DNA from: Rosa chinensis
Taxonomy: Eukaryota; Streptophyta; Magnoliopsida; Rosales; Rosaceae
Direction of reading: 5' to 3'
DNA: 64,000 nt
NCBI RefSeq assembly: GCF_002994745.2
Contig: NC_037091.1
Span: 13,454,501-13,518,500, forward strand
Part shown: positions 45,580-57,485 of the stretch, in pieces
Position numbering within the stretch: position 1 is the first letter of the stretch
Layout of the letters: the number at the start of each line of letters is the position of its first letter
Position numbers and translations under genes: made by a program
The notes under the pieces: model-generated
Told to the model about the DNA's origin: nothing
What the model saw: the letters and a program-made list of their open reading frames with translations, nothing else
The model's database searches: none

Positions 45580-46943
45580 AAGATTAATTTCACTTTGCCT
45601 CCTCAAACTTTAGGTCGAAAATCATGTTAGTCCCTGATCTTTTTTTTTAATCAAGTGTACTCCTGCACTTCCCAAATTCATCTTCCGTGTCCAATTCCTA
45701 GAGCTCCTTCTAAATTTGCCGTCAAATGGTGACGTGGCAATGACAACCTGATATTTTTTTGAGTCGGGGCCCACCTAAAAGGCAAAATTTCCAAAATAAC
45801 CTTTGAGACTAAAAAAAAAAAAATCACAATCTTCTTCTTCCTCTTCTACCGACAATCACAAACAATGATTCTCCTAAAAAAAATATTAAAAAAAACAACC
45901 ACAGATAATGGAATTGATTCATGAGTCCATCTCCCATCTCCCATCTTGAAAGAACTACATGAGTTCTTCCCCAGCTGCCAGCAAACCAACCAAAACAACA
46001 GGTGACAACATCAGACCACCCAAACTCAGGTTCCAAGAACATGGATCTGCCTACCACCGTGCCAAACTCCTCCGTCCCTACTGTCCTCCATCATCTAAAA
46101 CCTAGATTCCGGCGAGCCTCACCAACATGCCTCTATCTGCCGTAACCTAGATCGACAACCAAGTCCCTCCCCGACCATAAAATGCCTGCAACATCACACC
46201 AAGAACTGAGGGCCGCCATGTATCCACCAGAATCCTCTACGTCGTTGTGCTCGATTCCAAGGTTTGAAGAATCCATAGCAGCAAAATACAAAAACCAAAA
46301 CCAAATTCAGATGCTCGCAGAGTTTGGTGCACACATAACTCTTCGGGTTGTACGTCGGCTAGTTTGAAATTACCAGAGCCCCATCGCGGTTCTTCTCCTC
46401 TAAGGAGACTCCTCTAACAACAACAACAGCCCCTGATCGTGACGACCTCACAGCTTCATCACCGCCGCGACGACCTCGCAGCGTCATCATCGCCGCGACG
46501 ACCTCACAGCGTGATCACCGCCCCCTTCCTTGACCTTAAGTTCCGCCTCTTCCACTTCAAAATTCTGGTCAAGCGCGGCGGAGTTCTCGGGGCGGAGCAT
46601 GTACTATTTCAACACAAGGGTGATGGTGATCGATCTGTGGAAGTGGAGAGAAGGTACAGATCGCTGGAGCACTAGACGAGCGTGCAGAAACGGCGTCGTA
46701 TTTATGATTGGTGAATCAGAAGGGAAAATGTCCATTTTGCCCTTCTTGTGGGTTGAAATGATGAAAAGTGGGCCATATGGTCGGTGCCACGTCACCATTT
46801 GACGGTACAATTGGATGGAGTTTGGAAAATTGGACACGGAAGATGAATTTGAGAAGTGCAGGGGTACACTTGATTAAAAAAAAAGATCAGGGACTAACAT
46901 GATTTTCGACCCAAAGTTTGAGGGGCAAAGTGAAATTAATCCC
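45580..46943. mobile_element. Foldback / Mutator-like element FB1, nested in gypsy-B
   Basis: Long terminal inverted repeats of over 200 bp, with mismatches. The left end reads GATTAATTTCACTTTGCCTCC, and the right end is its complement (GGCAAAGTGAAATTAATCCC). Inner parts pair too (GTCAAATGGTGACGTGGC with GCCACGTCACCATTTGAC). A-rich 9-mers flank both sides (one mismatch), consistent with a 9-bp TSD. Between the arms lies GC-rich DNA (46080-46720) with short open frames of unknown origin, perhaps captured host sequence. Confidence 0.82.
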
Positions 46944-47170
46944 AAAAAAAAACTAACACATTCCGCCACAATCCCAACGACTTAGCAGACAAACGTTGAT
47001 CACAACACAGGAAAGGAAAATAAAGCATCATATTTAAAACAAGAAGTTGGGACTCCCTAACCAAAGTTGTTCATTCTGGTTACAAAAAGCGTGCCTACAC
47101 CGCCATAATAGAAAAAACAAAAACAAAAACAAAAAAAACAGAGATGATGAAAATTCGATATCAACAAATT
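46944..47170. other. Spacer in gypsy-B between FB1 and the antisense gene
   Basis: A-rich, no coding signal; expected 3' UTR of the antisense gene. Confidence 0.4.
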
Positions 47171-49684
47171 CTAGTCTTGCCCAACATGGGGGGAGGACCC
47201 CGAAGTACGATCATCACGACGACGCTTGTCGACAGGCTGGCGAGTAGCTATCTTTTTCTTCTCAGCTTTACTTGTCGGCATCGGAGTCTCAAGATTGCCA
47301 TCTGACCGAGCATCATCCTCTCCGGAAGAACTACTCTCTTCACTGCTATCAGAAGACCCGCCACCTGATGACTCATCATCCCCAGATTCCTCGGCATCCA
47401 CTAACTCGGGACTTGGCGGAGCTCGATCAGCAATAATCTTGTCATAGTTCAAGTATCCTTTGCTCTTGAGCTCCTCGAAATAGGCGGTAGCACCTTGCCT
47501 ACCAGCTTCGATAAGAAGCTCCGTAAATTCCGCCGACTTCTTAAAAGCTTCCACCACTTCCCGGCCAACCTCTTCCTTCTCATCCTCTGCCATCTTCGCC
47601 ATTGCTTCCCGCCTAGCAGACTGGAAGTCCATCAACTCCTTCTCTTTGGCGGTAAGTGCCTCCTGCAACTGGGCGATAGTATCTTCTCTCTCGGCCTTCT
47701 CCTTTTTTAGGGCCGCCAACTCAAAATTCATGTTAGCGATAGTGGTAGTGTCGGCGATACTTTTATCAACCGCATGCTTGAATTTCTCCTTCACGTCAAG
47801 AAGGGCACCGTCGAGCTTGACAATGTCCCCCTCGGTGGCCTTGTTATTCTCTCTCTCTGCCGCCAAGTCGCGTTGCACTTGCAGAAGTTCTTCCTTCAAC
47901 CTACGCTCCTCCGAAGAACCCTGGTAAAGATAAAGATCATGGGTACCCTTCAAAATCAGATCCAGGGATGTCTCCAACTTTGACTCTGCCACTGGCCAGG
48001 AAACTCTCTCCTCACAGCCAAAGCCGAGGCGCTCACACACCTTATACAAAAAAGCCAGTTGACTAGCGGGCGCACATTGCACCAACCCAACGACAGGGTT
48101 GTCGGAGACAAACCCACCTCCCTCGAAACCCTTTTGGCCAACAGCCATATTCTTCTCCACAACCTTTATTTTCTTTGCAGGATCTGGAAGAGCGGCGGAG
48201 GTGAAAATTTTCCTCTTCTGCGGAACAGCGGATCGCCCAGCAGGCTAACCACCAGCTTTCCTACCAAAGCCTGAACCCTCGACAACGCCCCTGCTAGCCT
48301 CTTACCTGTCATGTTTGGCCCCTCCTTTATCCGCCAAAGTTTTCTTCCTCCTTTCTCTCTCAACATCTGTCTTTGCCCCCTTAGTAACATCTTCACCCGC
48401 CACATCCGGATCTCAGACAAAAGTTGTAGTCTTCTCCTGAGACTTGCCAGCCGGAACCTCCAGAACAAATCCAGTCTCCTCATTTTCTTGTTCACCCTCA
48501 TCCGCCACATCTTTCTCTTTGCTACCGGTTTTCTTCTTCTTCAACTTAGCACGATTAGAGTGCAAAGGAGCAGCCAGAATCTTTGCCTTTGCCTCTGCCT
48601 CTATCGTTACCTCCCTTGTCTGCGGATCGACAGTCTGCTTCCGCACCTTAGCTGCCTCATCAATCATAAAATTGACGTAATCTTTGATACCGCCAATATC
48701 CGCCATTGCTTTCTTCAGAACTTCGTCGGTCCTCTTGTTCTTTCGGATTGCCGCTACAAAAAAAAAATGTCGTTCGATATCCGTCAATTTCGGTCTCCAA
48801 CCCTCTGCAAACACAGAAAATATATCACATAACGGGGCAGGCACAATGGTAAAAGGTGGCGACATAGTCAACAAACAAAGAAGCAAAAGGAACACTCAAT
48901 ACTAAATCGAGCCCCAAGCACGTAGACAACAACCATTTATTTCTTGAAACTTCAAGGAAACCCTGAACTGAGGAACCATTGCCCCTTGTGGCCTGGTGTC
49001 ATATTCCCACCCTTCTGTAGCAACGCACACAGGGGCCCTCCATGTTGTAGAGGAGTCGGGGGTGTGTTCCAAAAGTTTTGGGGCTCCCGGTCGACGAGTT
49101 AGTTTGACAGTACCACCGCATTTCTTCCTTTCATTATACATCAGCTCATAAAAGAATAAAACCTCCGCCACTGTCGGAAATTCGCACCCTAACAAGTCCC
49201 ACAAAGCGGTCAAGACTAGCAACATCTTCCACATATTTATGAAAACTTGACCTACTGCAACATTCAGCTCATGCAACAGGTACTGCAGACTCGGAAGTAG
49301 CGGCAATTTCACACCATGGTGTAGTATGGCTTCTTGAATAGCGGCATAACCTTCTGCTAAGTCAGTAGCTTTCTCGCCCTTTTCTAGTGGCCGCAACTTC
49401 ATGACGCCAAGCAAGCGAAACCTATCTTTCAACTTATGTATCTTTTGCCACGACATGGTGGAAGAGGGCTCGTCCACTCTGAAATCGTCACCAAGAACCC
49501 ATGAAAAGTTAGTAGGTCCAGAGCTTTGACCCTCCTCCCTGATCTCAACCCCGTCATCACTTTGTCCTGAGGCGCTGACACTTTCTTCACTACGATCAGA
49601 CACCTCCACTTCCCTATTACTACGAACAAATTCGTGCTTCTCACTTCGTCGTGATGCCATAGGTGGCGGAGAAATGGTTCGCAA
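47171..49684 (-). pseudogene. Antisense gene of gypsy-B (putative gypsy-type transposon protein family)
   Basis: Opposite strand to pol, between integrase and the 3' LTR. Met at 49684 (or the internal Met near 49660) opens 260 codons. They start with an acidic Ser-rich leader, then a globular region: LPLLPSLQYLLHELNVAVGQ, FINMWKMLLVLTALWDLLGC, FPTVAEVLFFYELMY. This resembles the plant 'putative gypsy type transposon' domain. After a probable intron (acceptor TTTGCAG near 48806) the frame resumes with EGWRPKLTDIERHFFFVAA and a Lys/Glu-rich region with a stop near 48412. The last 329 codons (48160-47171) form a long coiled coil (LKEELLQVQRDLAAERENN...) and an acidic Ser tail. Role in the element unknown. 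Confidence 0.65.
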
Positions 49685-51264
49685 AGGGACAATATCTAGT
49701 GGTTCTCCAAGTTACGTCCTGCAGAAGTAGGACGATGCAACGAATCAATAAAATCTCTCTCCGACAAGTTAAGCGACGACACGCCTGATTCTTCGCTACT
49801 TAAGATATCGATAATGGCCGGCATGCCCCACAAACACTCTAAACCTAGATGTTAGCAATCAAGTTAGATCTAAATCTATCTCGTGCCATTAGCCACAAGC
49901 ATTCATCCAAGAACACAGTCGTTCAAACAAACCCACCAATATCCCCAAAACCCAGAAATCTTCAGACCCTCAAGCATAAAACAACACAAAAATCACAAAC
50001 ATATCCCTATGATACACACGAGGCACATACATTCACACACGAAAGCAGAGACCAAAACAAGAACACTATCAGAAGCAGCAGAAACATACCTTAAATTTGC
50101 TGAGGCAAACACCGAAGAACAACCACAAAGCGATTTCGATTTCCTTTGTTCTCATCCTAATTCTTCTTCTCCTTCTTCCTCCACTCGATCAGTGCTATTG
50201 CCTGATTCTCTCTCTCGCTTAGCGAAGAAGGTGAATATGCAGAATAGGGCAAAGGTGGGGGAAACTCGACTTCGTTTCCCCCTTAAATACAAACTCCAGC
50301 AACAAATCGTCACAGTTGCCGCAAAATAACCACCCCCAAGATCACACCACTTAACCCTCCTCCCCCCCCCCCAACTAACTGAGATGACGCCTCGGTAAAA
50401 CCAACGTGGTCATAAATGCTGCATTTATGAATGAAGCGACAACGGCTGCGCAACGACGTTTCCGCGCACACCACCCGTATCAACAATTCCCACGTGTCAT
50501 CTACCTTGTCAAAAGATCATGCCAAATCTGGCCAAATAACCCCAAGTTTCAAACAAAAAGTACTGCCATAATGAACTCTCTCCCGCTAAGAATTGCCAAA
50601 TAGAGTATCAACTCTCCGCCACAACTTCAATATTACCAAGAATAACTTTATTTCACCGATAACAACCCTGTGTAACAGCTAACACTTAGTTTTCTCCAAC
50701 AAATATGCAAGCCAACTAGGCCATCAATTCATCACCCGTCAACCGCTGATGAACATGTCTTCCCAACATCATCACTCCCACTAAAAAGCAACAGTCACTC
50801 CACCCGACACAATCTACACTTAGCGGGCAATACCCAACCAAGGATACCCCAATTGTTATCAGTACACTGACCTCAACAAGGCGGCACAATCAAGTTTTTC
50901 TCCTCTGGGGAAAGAGTAAGGGAAGCGTTAACATAGCCTACAGCAACCATTGATCAGGCCGTTAACTTCCCGGCACTAGGGCATCGAAAGAGTGGGATCG
51001 CTACCCACCGCCTCATGTTGTAAAACAGCTCCCCTCAACAAACAATTACCGACTAAACGGAAGTCTTTCTTAGCCGGGGAGTGGGGACTCCCTGGAGGGC
51101 CTGGCAGGGGCCCACCCAAAAGAGCAAAAGCGCTCTCTCAGACAAAATTCATGGTTGATGATGCACTCGCACTAATTACGCCCGACGTGTAACTTAAGGT
51201 TTTGCCTTAGTTGTGGTAACTTCCCAACCAAGAAATCCCTCCTTGACTTGGGACTTGGGGAACT
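49685..51264. other. gypsy-B region between the antisense gene and 3' LTR
   Basis: Upstream side of the antisense gene: CA-rich sequence, a poly(C) run near 50362-50371, and ORFs without known domain (e.g. 49883-50329). It presumably holds the antisense promoter and element 3' UTR. A purine-rich GGACTTGGGGAACT stretch ends at the LTR and may be the polypurine tract. Confidence 0.45.
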
Positions 51265-51780
51265 TGTACATACATGACATCTGCCGGCCATAATCAGCAC
51301 TCATACCTGACCATATCACTTTGTCAGAATGACTTCAACGGTGTGACCCCCGGGAACACAGCAAGACAACTTTCAGCGACAAGCCATCTCCAGGCCGAAA
51401 TATGTCTCAACGCGCCGACACACGCCACCCAAAGTCACCTCCACAGAAATGACCAAAACTCATCAAACTGAAGCATATCAGTCCCACATCGAAAACAAGA
51501 GTGAGGTAACTCACTATTTCACCTATAAATGGTTCACTTCTCTCTCTTCATTCATTACACATTTAATAGCTATCTACCGCTACATTTGTCAATATAAATA
51601 CATCATCTGACTTTAGCATCGGAGGAGCGAAGATCGCCAACCGCAGTCTCCCCTCTTAATGTCATTGTATTTCTCTTGACAGTTAGCGGGATTTCACAAA
51701 CTCTCTACATATCGGAAGATTGGACTCACGTCCACATTATCGAAAGCCGACATCATATGGCAGTATTCTGAGCATTAACA
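51265..51780 (+). repeat. 3' LTR of gypsy-B (516 bp)
   Basis: Same termini as the 5' LTR. It differs by scattered substitutions and short deletions (e.g. around 51640-51660, where the 5' copy has extra bases). Confidence 0.93.
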
Positions 51781-51785
51781 ACTAC

Positions 51786-52196
51786 ATTAACCTCATAGTG
51801 TTATAAATTATTCTCAGTTTTTATATTTATACTATATTCCTTAGAATTTCAAACAAAAATATTTGTTCGTTAACCTTAGTTTTTATATTTATATTATATC
51901 CCTTGAAAAAAACTGAAGTACTTGAAATATTTTATCATTAAATTTTTTATTTCGTTTTGTTTCTAAGTACTTTGATGAAGATGAATGAATACTTAAATTT
52001 TAATTGAGCCAAAAACAAACCCCAGTTAATTAATATTGAAAAAAAAATTATCTCTTATAAAAATAAAAAGAGTTACGAGAAATTTTAAATACACACCCAA
52101 AAGACTTAATACACATTCCTATTATTTTATGTTTCAAATCAGATTTTATAAGTAGATAGAATGACCAAAATAGACATCTATGTATTAGAAGAAAAA
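51786..52196. other. AT-rich DNA, nothing recognised
   Basis: Continues the sequence interrupted by gypsy-B. No frame or terminal repeat. Confidence 0.4.
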
Positions 52197-53580
52197 TAAT
52201 AATAAGGGTGCGGCTATTGCCACCCTACGAACCACTTTGTTCACCCTACATGCTTTTCCCACCCTACATATATATTTTTAGTTTCAAGTTTACTTTGTTC
52301 ACCCATTTATAATACCCAAAATACCATTTTCCCTACATGCTCTTCTCACCCTACATATATTTTTTTAGTTTCAAGTTTGCTTTGTTCACCCTACATGCTC
52401 CTTTTTTTTTAGAATGCAGGAAATCCTCATAATCAAGCTTAAATGATCAACCTCCTTGGGGAGCTCCGCAATACCCATTATATAAGAAGCAAAGACGAGG
52501 GCCTTCCAACTCGATTTTGGGATATATGTTCTTCTAGAAATCAATATTCAAGTCCACCAGCTTCCCCACTACCTTCTCTGTTTCAATACATAGAGGGAAA
52601 CCGTGGTCAATGTAATGCATCTCAGATCATGGACTAGATCAGTACCAGGGAAACAACAAATGAACCGACTTACCGGGTCTAATCTGATGCTTTAGTCAAC
52701 TTTTAGTAGGTTTGGAAGTCAATATGCAACCAATCCAGAAACCTGATCACAACTATTTGGTTCTAACACAAATGCAGAGGATATGGCAAAAGGATGCCAA
52801 CAGAGGAAACCAAATATGCAGCAAATAGAGGAAACCAATTGTTAATATGAACCTTATATTTCAGATATAAAATATAAAATATATATATATTTATGAACCA
52901 TATATTCCATATCAACAAAAAAAAATGAACCATATGTTAGAACCAAACAGAGGAAATCAAATATGTGATCATATTAACAATTAGTTAACAATTCCGCCTT
53001 ACTCACCAATTGCTGGATGGTCAAACAGTACCTATTTGGTCCATGAAAAATGAACAGGTTTTAATGATAATCATGAAATTGTCAACAGAGGATATAGCAT
53101 AAAGTTGCTTAATAGTCTTTTAAGCTTCATAAAATCCAAAAACCACAATAAAGACTGCACTTTTCATTGTCACCTCATACGAATTTGTCGGCCATCACCA
53201 CATTCAACTCAATATACTTAGCATTAGTCCAACCTTCTTTAATAATCCAACTGTCTTACAAAATGAAAACAATTGGTGTCTACACTCAATTCTATGATAA
53301 TGACCTATATGCATATGTATGTTTTCATAGAGCAAGAGAATCCAACCTGAAGAAAAGAAAACAAAAATGTGATTACCTCATTTTCAGGCTCTAAGTAGAT
53401 TTTTTCAGACTCTGTTAGCGTTAATATTTTTTAGGCATAGTTGTTAACATAACATGAGAACAATTGAAAATGATGAATGCTAAAAAAGAAAGTGTTAGGG
53501 TTTAAAGATGATTGAAATGATCAAGCTTCAAGTTTAAGTATGTGTTCTATAGGGAATAAGAAAACAAATTGTAATTTTTA

Positions 53581-54597
53581 GGATTAATTTCAGTTTACCC
53601 CCCTGAGGTTTGATTTTGTCATTATGCTACCCCTCTATTCTCAATTTTGAATTTTTACCCCCCCCAAACTTTCCAATTTCAATCAGCCGTGTCCAATTTC
53701 TCCAATTCCGTCCAAATTGGACGTTAACTCTGACGATCGGACCCACTTTGAGAGCTAAAATGGTCATTTCAAGACAAAAAACAAACTATTAAAAAAATTC
53801 CTTTTTTTCTTTTTTCCTATTTTTTTCCTTTTTTTTTTTTTTTGTCTTCAACCTATACACCACAAGTTATAATAGGTTTATAAAAACAAAAAGATACTCT
53901 AGGTGGTTGAAAGCCGCTCGCTGGTCCACGATATTTGTGATATATCTCCGATAAAGTGAAGAATTTTAGGATATATCCCCAATAAAATGAAGAAATATCT
54001 GTAAAAAATGATTTTACACTTTATCTGTAAATATCTTTAAAAAATGATTTTACACAGATATTTTTTCACGATTTTACACTTTATCTGTAAATATATGTAA
54101 AAAATGATTTTACACAGATATTTCTTCACTTTATTGGGGATATATCCTAAAATTCTTCATTTTTTATAGATATTTCTTCACTTTATTGGGGATATATCCT
54201 AAAATTCTTCACTTTATCGGAGATATATCACAAATATAGTAGACTAGCGAGCGGCTTTCAACTACCTAGAATATCTTTTTGTTTTTATAAACCTATTATA
54301 ACTTGTGGTGTATAGATTGAAGACAAAATTAAATAAGTAAATAAAATAAAAAAACGAAGAAATAGAAAAGAAAAAAAAAGGAATTTTTTTTTTTGTAGTT
54401 TTTGTCTTGAAATGACCATTTTAGCCTTTAAAGTGGATCCGACCGTTAGAGTTAACGTCCAATTTGGATGGAATAAGAGAAATTGGACACGGCGGATTGA
54501 AATTGGAAAGTTTAGAGGGTAAAAATTCAAAATTGAGAATAGAGGGAGTGACATGATAACACCCCCAAACCTCAGGAGAGTAAACTGAAATTAATCC
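53581..54597. mobile_element. Foldback element FB2, near-palindromic over its whole length
   Basis: Starts GGATTAATTTCAGTTTACCC and ends with the complement; flanked by a perfect 9-bp duplication TAATTTTTA (53572-53580, 54598-54606). The two arms pair almost to the centre (e.g. GATATATCCCCAATAAA at about 53972 with TTTATTGGGGATATATC at about 54132 and 54183). The RNA could therefore fold into a hairpin with arms of roughly 450-500 bp. No protein is encoded. Confidence 0.93.
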
Positions 54598-54606
54598 TAA
54601 TTTTTA

Positions 54607-54672
54607 ATAAGACTAAATTAAACTGAAAGTTTACCCCCAAACCTCACAGGAGTAAACTGAAATTAATCCTTT
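54607..54672. repeat. Detached copy of the FB2 terminal repeat
   Basis: TTTACCCCCAAACCTCACAGG...AAACTGAAATTAATCC repeats the right end of FB2 about 74 bp further on, without a matching left end. Confidence 0.75.
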
Positions 54673-55135
54673 ATTGTAATTTTATTTTAGGGTATTTTGG
54701 TCTTTCAATAAATCAGAAAGTTGTAGGATGAACAAAGTGGTTCATAGGGTGGCAATAGCCGCACCGTAATAATAATTATATATTCCTTATATTATTCTCT
54801 AATTATAAACACAATGAATTTTTATACATGGCATCCTCATTTAAAACAAGAATAAAGTTAGAAACCATCTAATTTAAATTTTTAGAAAAAATTCAATTTA
54901 CTCCCCTGAACTTTCGGCCTAAAATCAGATTGGTCCCTCTTTTTGAAAATCGATTACGGTGGTCCTTATACTCTCAAATGACATCACCCGAGTCCAAAAT
55001 TTGAATTTGGCTGGAAGCATAACGTCACGTGCTGAGTTGGAGCCAACACAGGGGCCCACTTTTTAGACTTCAAACCCCCCAAGAAGGGCAAAATGGACAT
55101 TTCTAATTTAATTTAATTTCTAATTTTTTCTCTCT

Positions 55136-55274
<139 letters not shown>

Positions 55275-55946
55275 TCAGATGAAAGACAATGAAAGTCGAC
55301 CTCACTGCACGGCGGCACTTGCAGATGTTTCACCAAAGCCGGAACCGCACCTCCAAATCTTCTCTCTACACCCAAAACCTCTTCTTTCTAAGCACATCCA
55401 AATCACAGGTGTCTCCCAAATCATAAACTTTGAAATTGAGCATCACCTAATCACAAGTCTCTTCCACTACTTGTTCCACTTTTCTACACACCAAAATCAA
55501 AACAAAACATTCAATTGCAACAACTCCAATGCAGAGAGATTGGCGCGTTGGGACTTAGCGCATGACAGAGTAGAGAGATTGGATTTGAGGAAGGTCATTG
55601 CTGATGGACATGGAAAGGACCGGGGGAGTCAATGTCGCTCGAGTACCCCAAATCCAGCAACACCAGTGTTCAAGATCCCATCTTTACCCCTGTAACAGTC
55701 AATCCCACTCTCAATCACAGAGAAATACAACCCAACAACCCCCATAGTGTTCGAGTACCTCCGACCTACCTCGCCCCAGGAGCTCAAAGCCCTACTCATT
55801 CTGACCTTCTGAGGCTCACTGACGGCATTGAGTCCCCGAACAGAGCTATGGACGAGTCCAATGGTCTCGCTACCGGTGCACCGCAGTGAAGTGGCCGGAG
55901 TCGCTATAAAAGGCTCAAGACCGCTCGAGCTACAAAAACTTCGTGG

Positions 55947-56189
55947 GGGAGATAGAGAGAAGTTAGAGAAGCTTGTGCCTACGCCGCCAATTCCGATTGA
56001 GGAAGAGGACGAGGAACGAGGAGCTTCAGATCGAAGGGGGTGGAGGAGGCATTTCCGGCTTGTCGGCCTCCAACTCCGAATTGGGCGAAAGTGAGAGATT
56101 AGGGCTTGAATCAGATTTGGGAGATAGAGAGAAATTAGAGAAGCTTGTGCCTAAGCCACCGATTCTGATCGAGGAAGAGGACAAGGAAG
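55947..56189. repeat. Direct repeat in the FB3 centre
   Basis: A segment of about 68 bp (GGGAGATAGAGAGAAGTTAG... to ...GAGGAAGAGGACGAGG) at 55947-56014 recurs at 56122-56189, about 175 bp apart. The encoded KLEKLVPxPPIxIEEED block is therefore present twice. Confidence 0.8.
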
Positions 56190-56239
56190 GAGATGGCATG
56201 ATGTGGAGATTCAGATCGAATGGAGGTGGAGGTGGTCGT

Positions 56240-56240
<1 letters not shown>

Positions 56241-56320
<80 letters not shown>
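56241..56320. repeat. (GA)n microsatellite in FB3
   Basis: About 40 GA units, the counterpart of the (CT)n tract on the other arm. Confidence 0.97.
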
Positions 56321-56323
<3 letters not shown>

Positions 56324-56595
56324 AAATAAAAATTAAGAAAAGAGAGAAAAAAAATTAGAAAAATTGGAAATATCTATTTTGCCCTCTTTGTAGGGTTTAA
56401 AATCTGAAAAGTAGGCCCCTATGTTGGCTCCAAGTCAGCATGTGACGTCATGTTTCAAGCCAAATTCAAATTTTGGACTCGGGTGATGTTATTTGAGAGT
56501 ATAGGGATCATCGTAATTGATTTTCAGAAATAGGGACAAATCTGATTTTAGGCCCAAAGTTCAGGGGAGTAAACTGAATTTAATCCTAAATTTTT

Positions 56596-57317
56596 CTTAA
56601 ATAAATTGTAATTAAATGGGATGAGAGCCCATATAATTTACAATTTCGAAATCAATAGCATTAAATGTTTTTAAAAAATATCTCTTTGCTCCCACTTTTT
56701 AGTTCTTTTTTTTTTTCTTTTTTTTCATTCTAAAAATTATGATTAGTCAATTTATTATCTAATATAAAATATCACATGTATAAAATTTTGTAATTGTTAA
56801 TGTGTTTGGCCATCTAATGACAACTTCGTAGTTCCGCCATTGTAGAGAAACTACTGATATAGCTTTGGTTGAATGTTCGACTCAAAATTTTATACTTGAT
56901 CAATAGGGTGTTTGGTGGATGAGAAGCCAAATAATACAAAACCTATTTCTAAGCATCTATTTGAACTTTGAAGGGAACAATAATGAATCCTTATGGATTT
57001 CCCAATAACTAACACAAGTAATTAATATGGTCAATTATATATACTAATCAAATTAAATAGTAGCCTTAATGTAGTTAAATAATAGTGTATTTCATGGTTT
57101 TTTAGTTTAAGGATATTTTAGGTAATCTGGGTTGTGTATTTAGTAAAATGTTAGAATGATAAATTAAATGGTAAATGTATTGAGTAAGGAATGTGTATTA
57201 AGTAATTAGGGGTGTGTATTTAAAACTTTTCAAATAAAAAATGGTTAATGAATTTTTGTTAAAAATTTTAATAGATATAGTTTGACCAAGAGAAAATTCA
57301 ATCAAGGGAGATGGTAT
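56596..57317. other. AT-rich DNA, nothing recognised
   Basis: Mostly AT-rich sequence with T and A runs. No coding or terminal-repeat signal. Confidence 0.4.
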
Positions 57318-57332
57318 AAGTATAAAAACTGA

Positions 57333-57451
57333 AGCTCAATACTATTTGGTCTAGTAGCATAAATCTCTCATTTGTATGTGAGAGGTCATGAGTTTGACTC
57401 ATAAAGTCACAATAGACTAGTTGATTATGAGTTGTTTTACTTGATAAAAAA
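57333..57451 (+). mobile_element. tRNA-derived SINE insertion
   Basis: Has a box A-like TGGTCTAGTAGCATA and a box B-like GGTCATGAGTTTGACTC about 30 bp later, then a body ending in a run of A. Flanked by AAGTATAAAAACTGA (57318-57332) and AAGTATAAAAAACTGA (57452-57467), a target duplication with one extra A. Not a functional tRNA gene. Confidence 0.75.
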
Positions 57452-57485
57452 AAGTATAAAAAACTGAGGATAATTTATAACAATG

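Larger units (their letters stand above)
38869..51780 (+). mobile_element. Ty3/gypsy element of Tat type with both LTRs and perfect TSD (gypsy-B, 12.9 kb)
   Basis: LTRs at 38869-39394 and 51265-51780 start TGTACATACATGAC and end GCATTAACA. The 5-bp duplication ACTAC is perfect (38864-38868, 51781-51785). Inside, in order: PBS, gag, protease, RT, RNase H, second RNase H, integrase, a foldback DNA element (45580-46943), then a multi-part gene on the opposite strand (47171-49684). The second RNase H and the antisense gene fit the Tat lineage. Frames are broken in every domain, and the RT motif reads YVDN. It is a fixed, non-autonomous copy. Confidence 0.95.
52206..54766. mobile_element. Mutator-like non-autonomous element with 9-bp TSD, hosting FB2
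   Basis: Terminal inverted repeats of about 45 bp: GGGTGCGGCTATTGCCACCC... left, complement at 54722-54766. A perfect 9-bp duplication TAATAATAA (52197-52205, 54767-54775) flanks it. A further CACCCTACATGC motif is repeated near the left end (52245-52400). No transposase frame is present. About 1 kb of its length is a later insertion (FB2). Confidence 0.88.
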
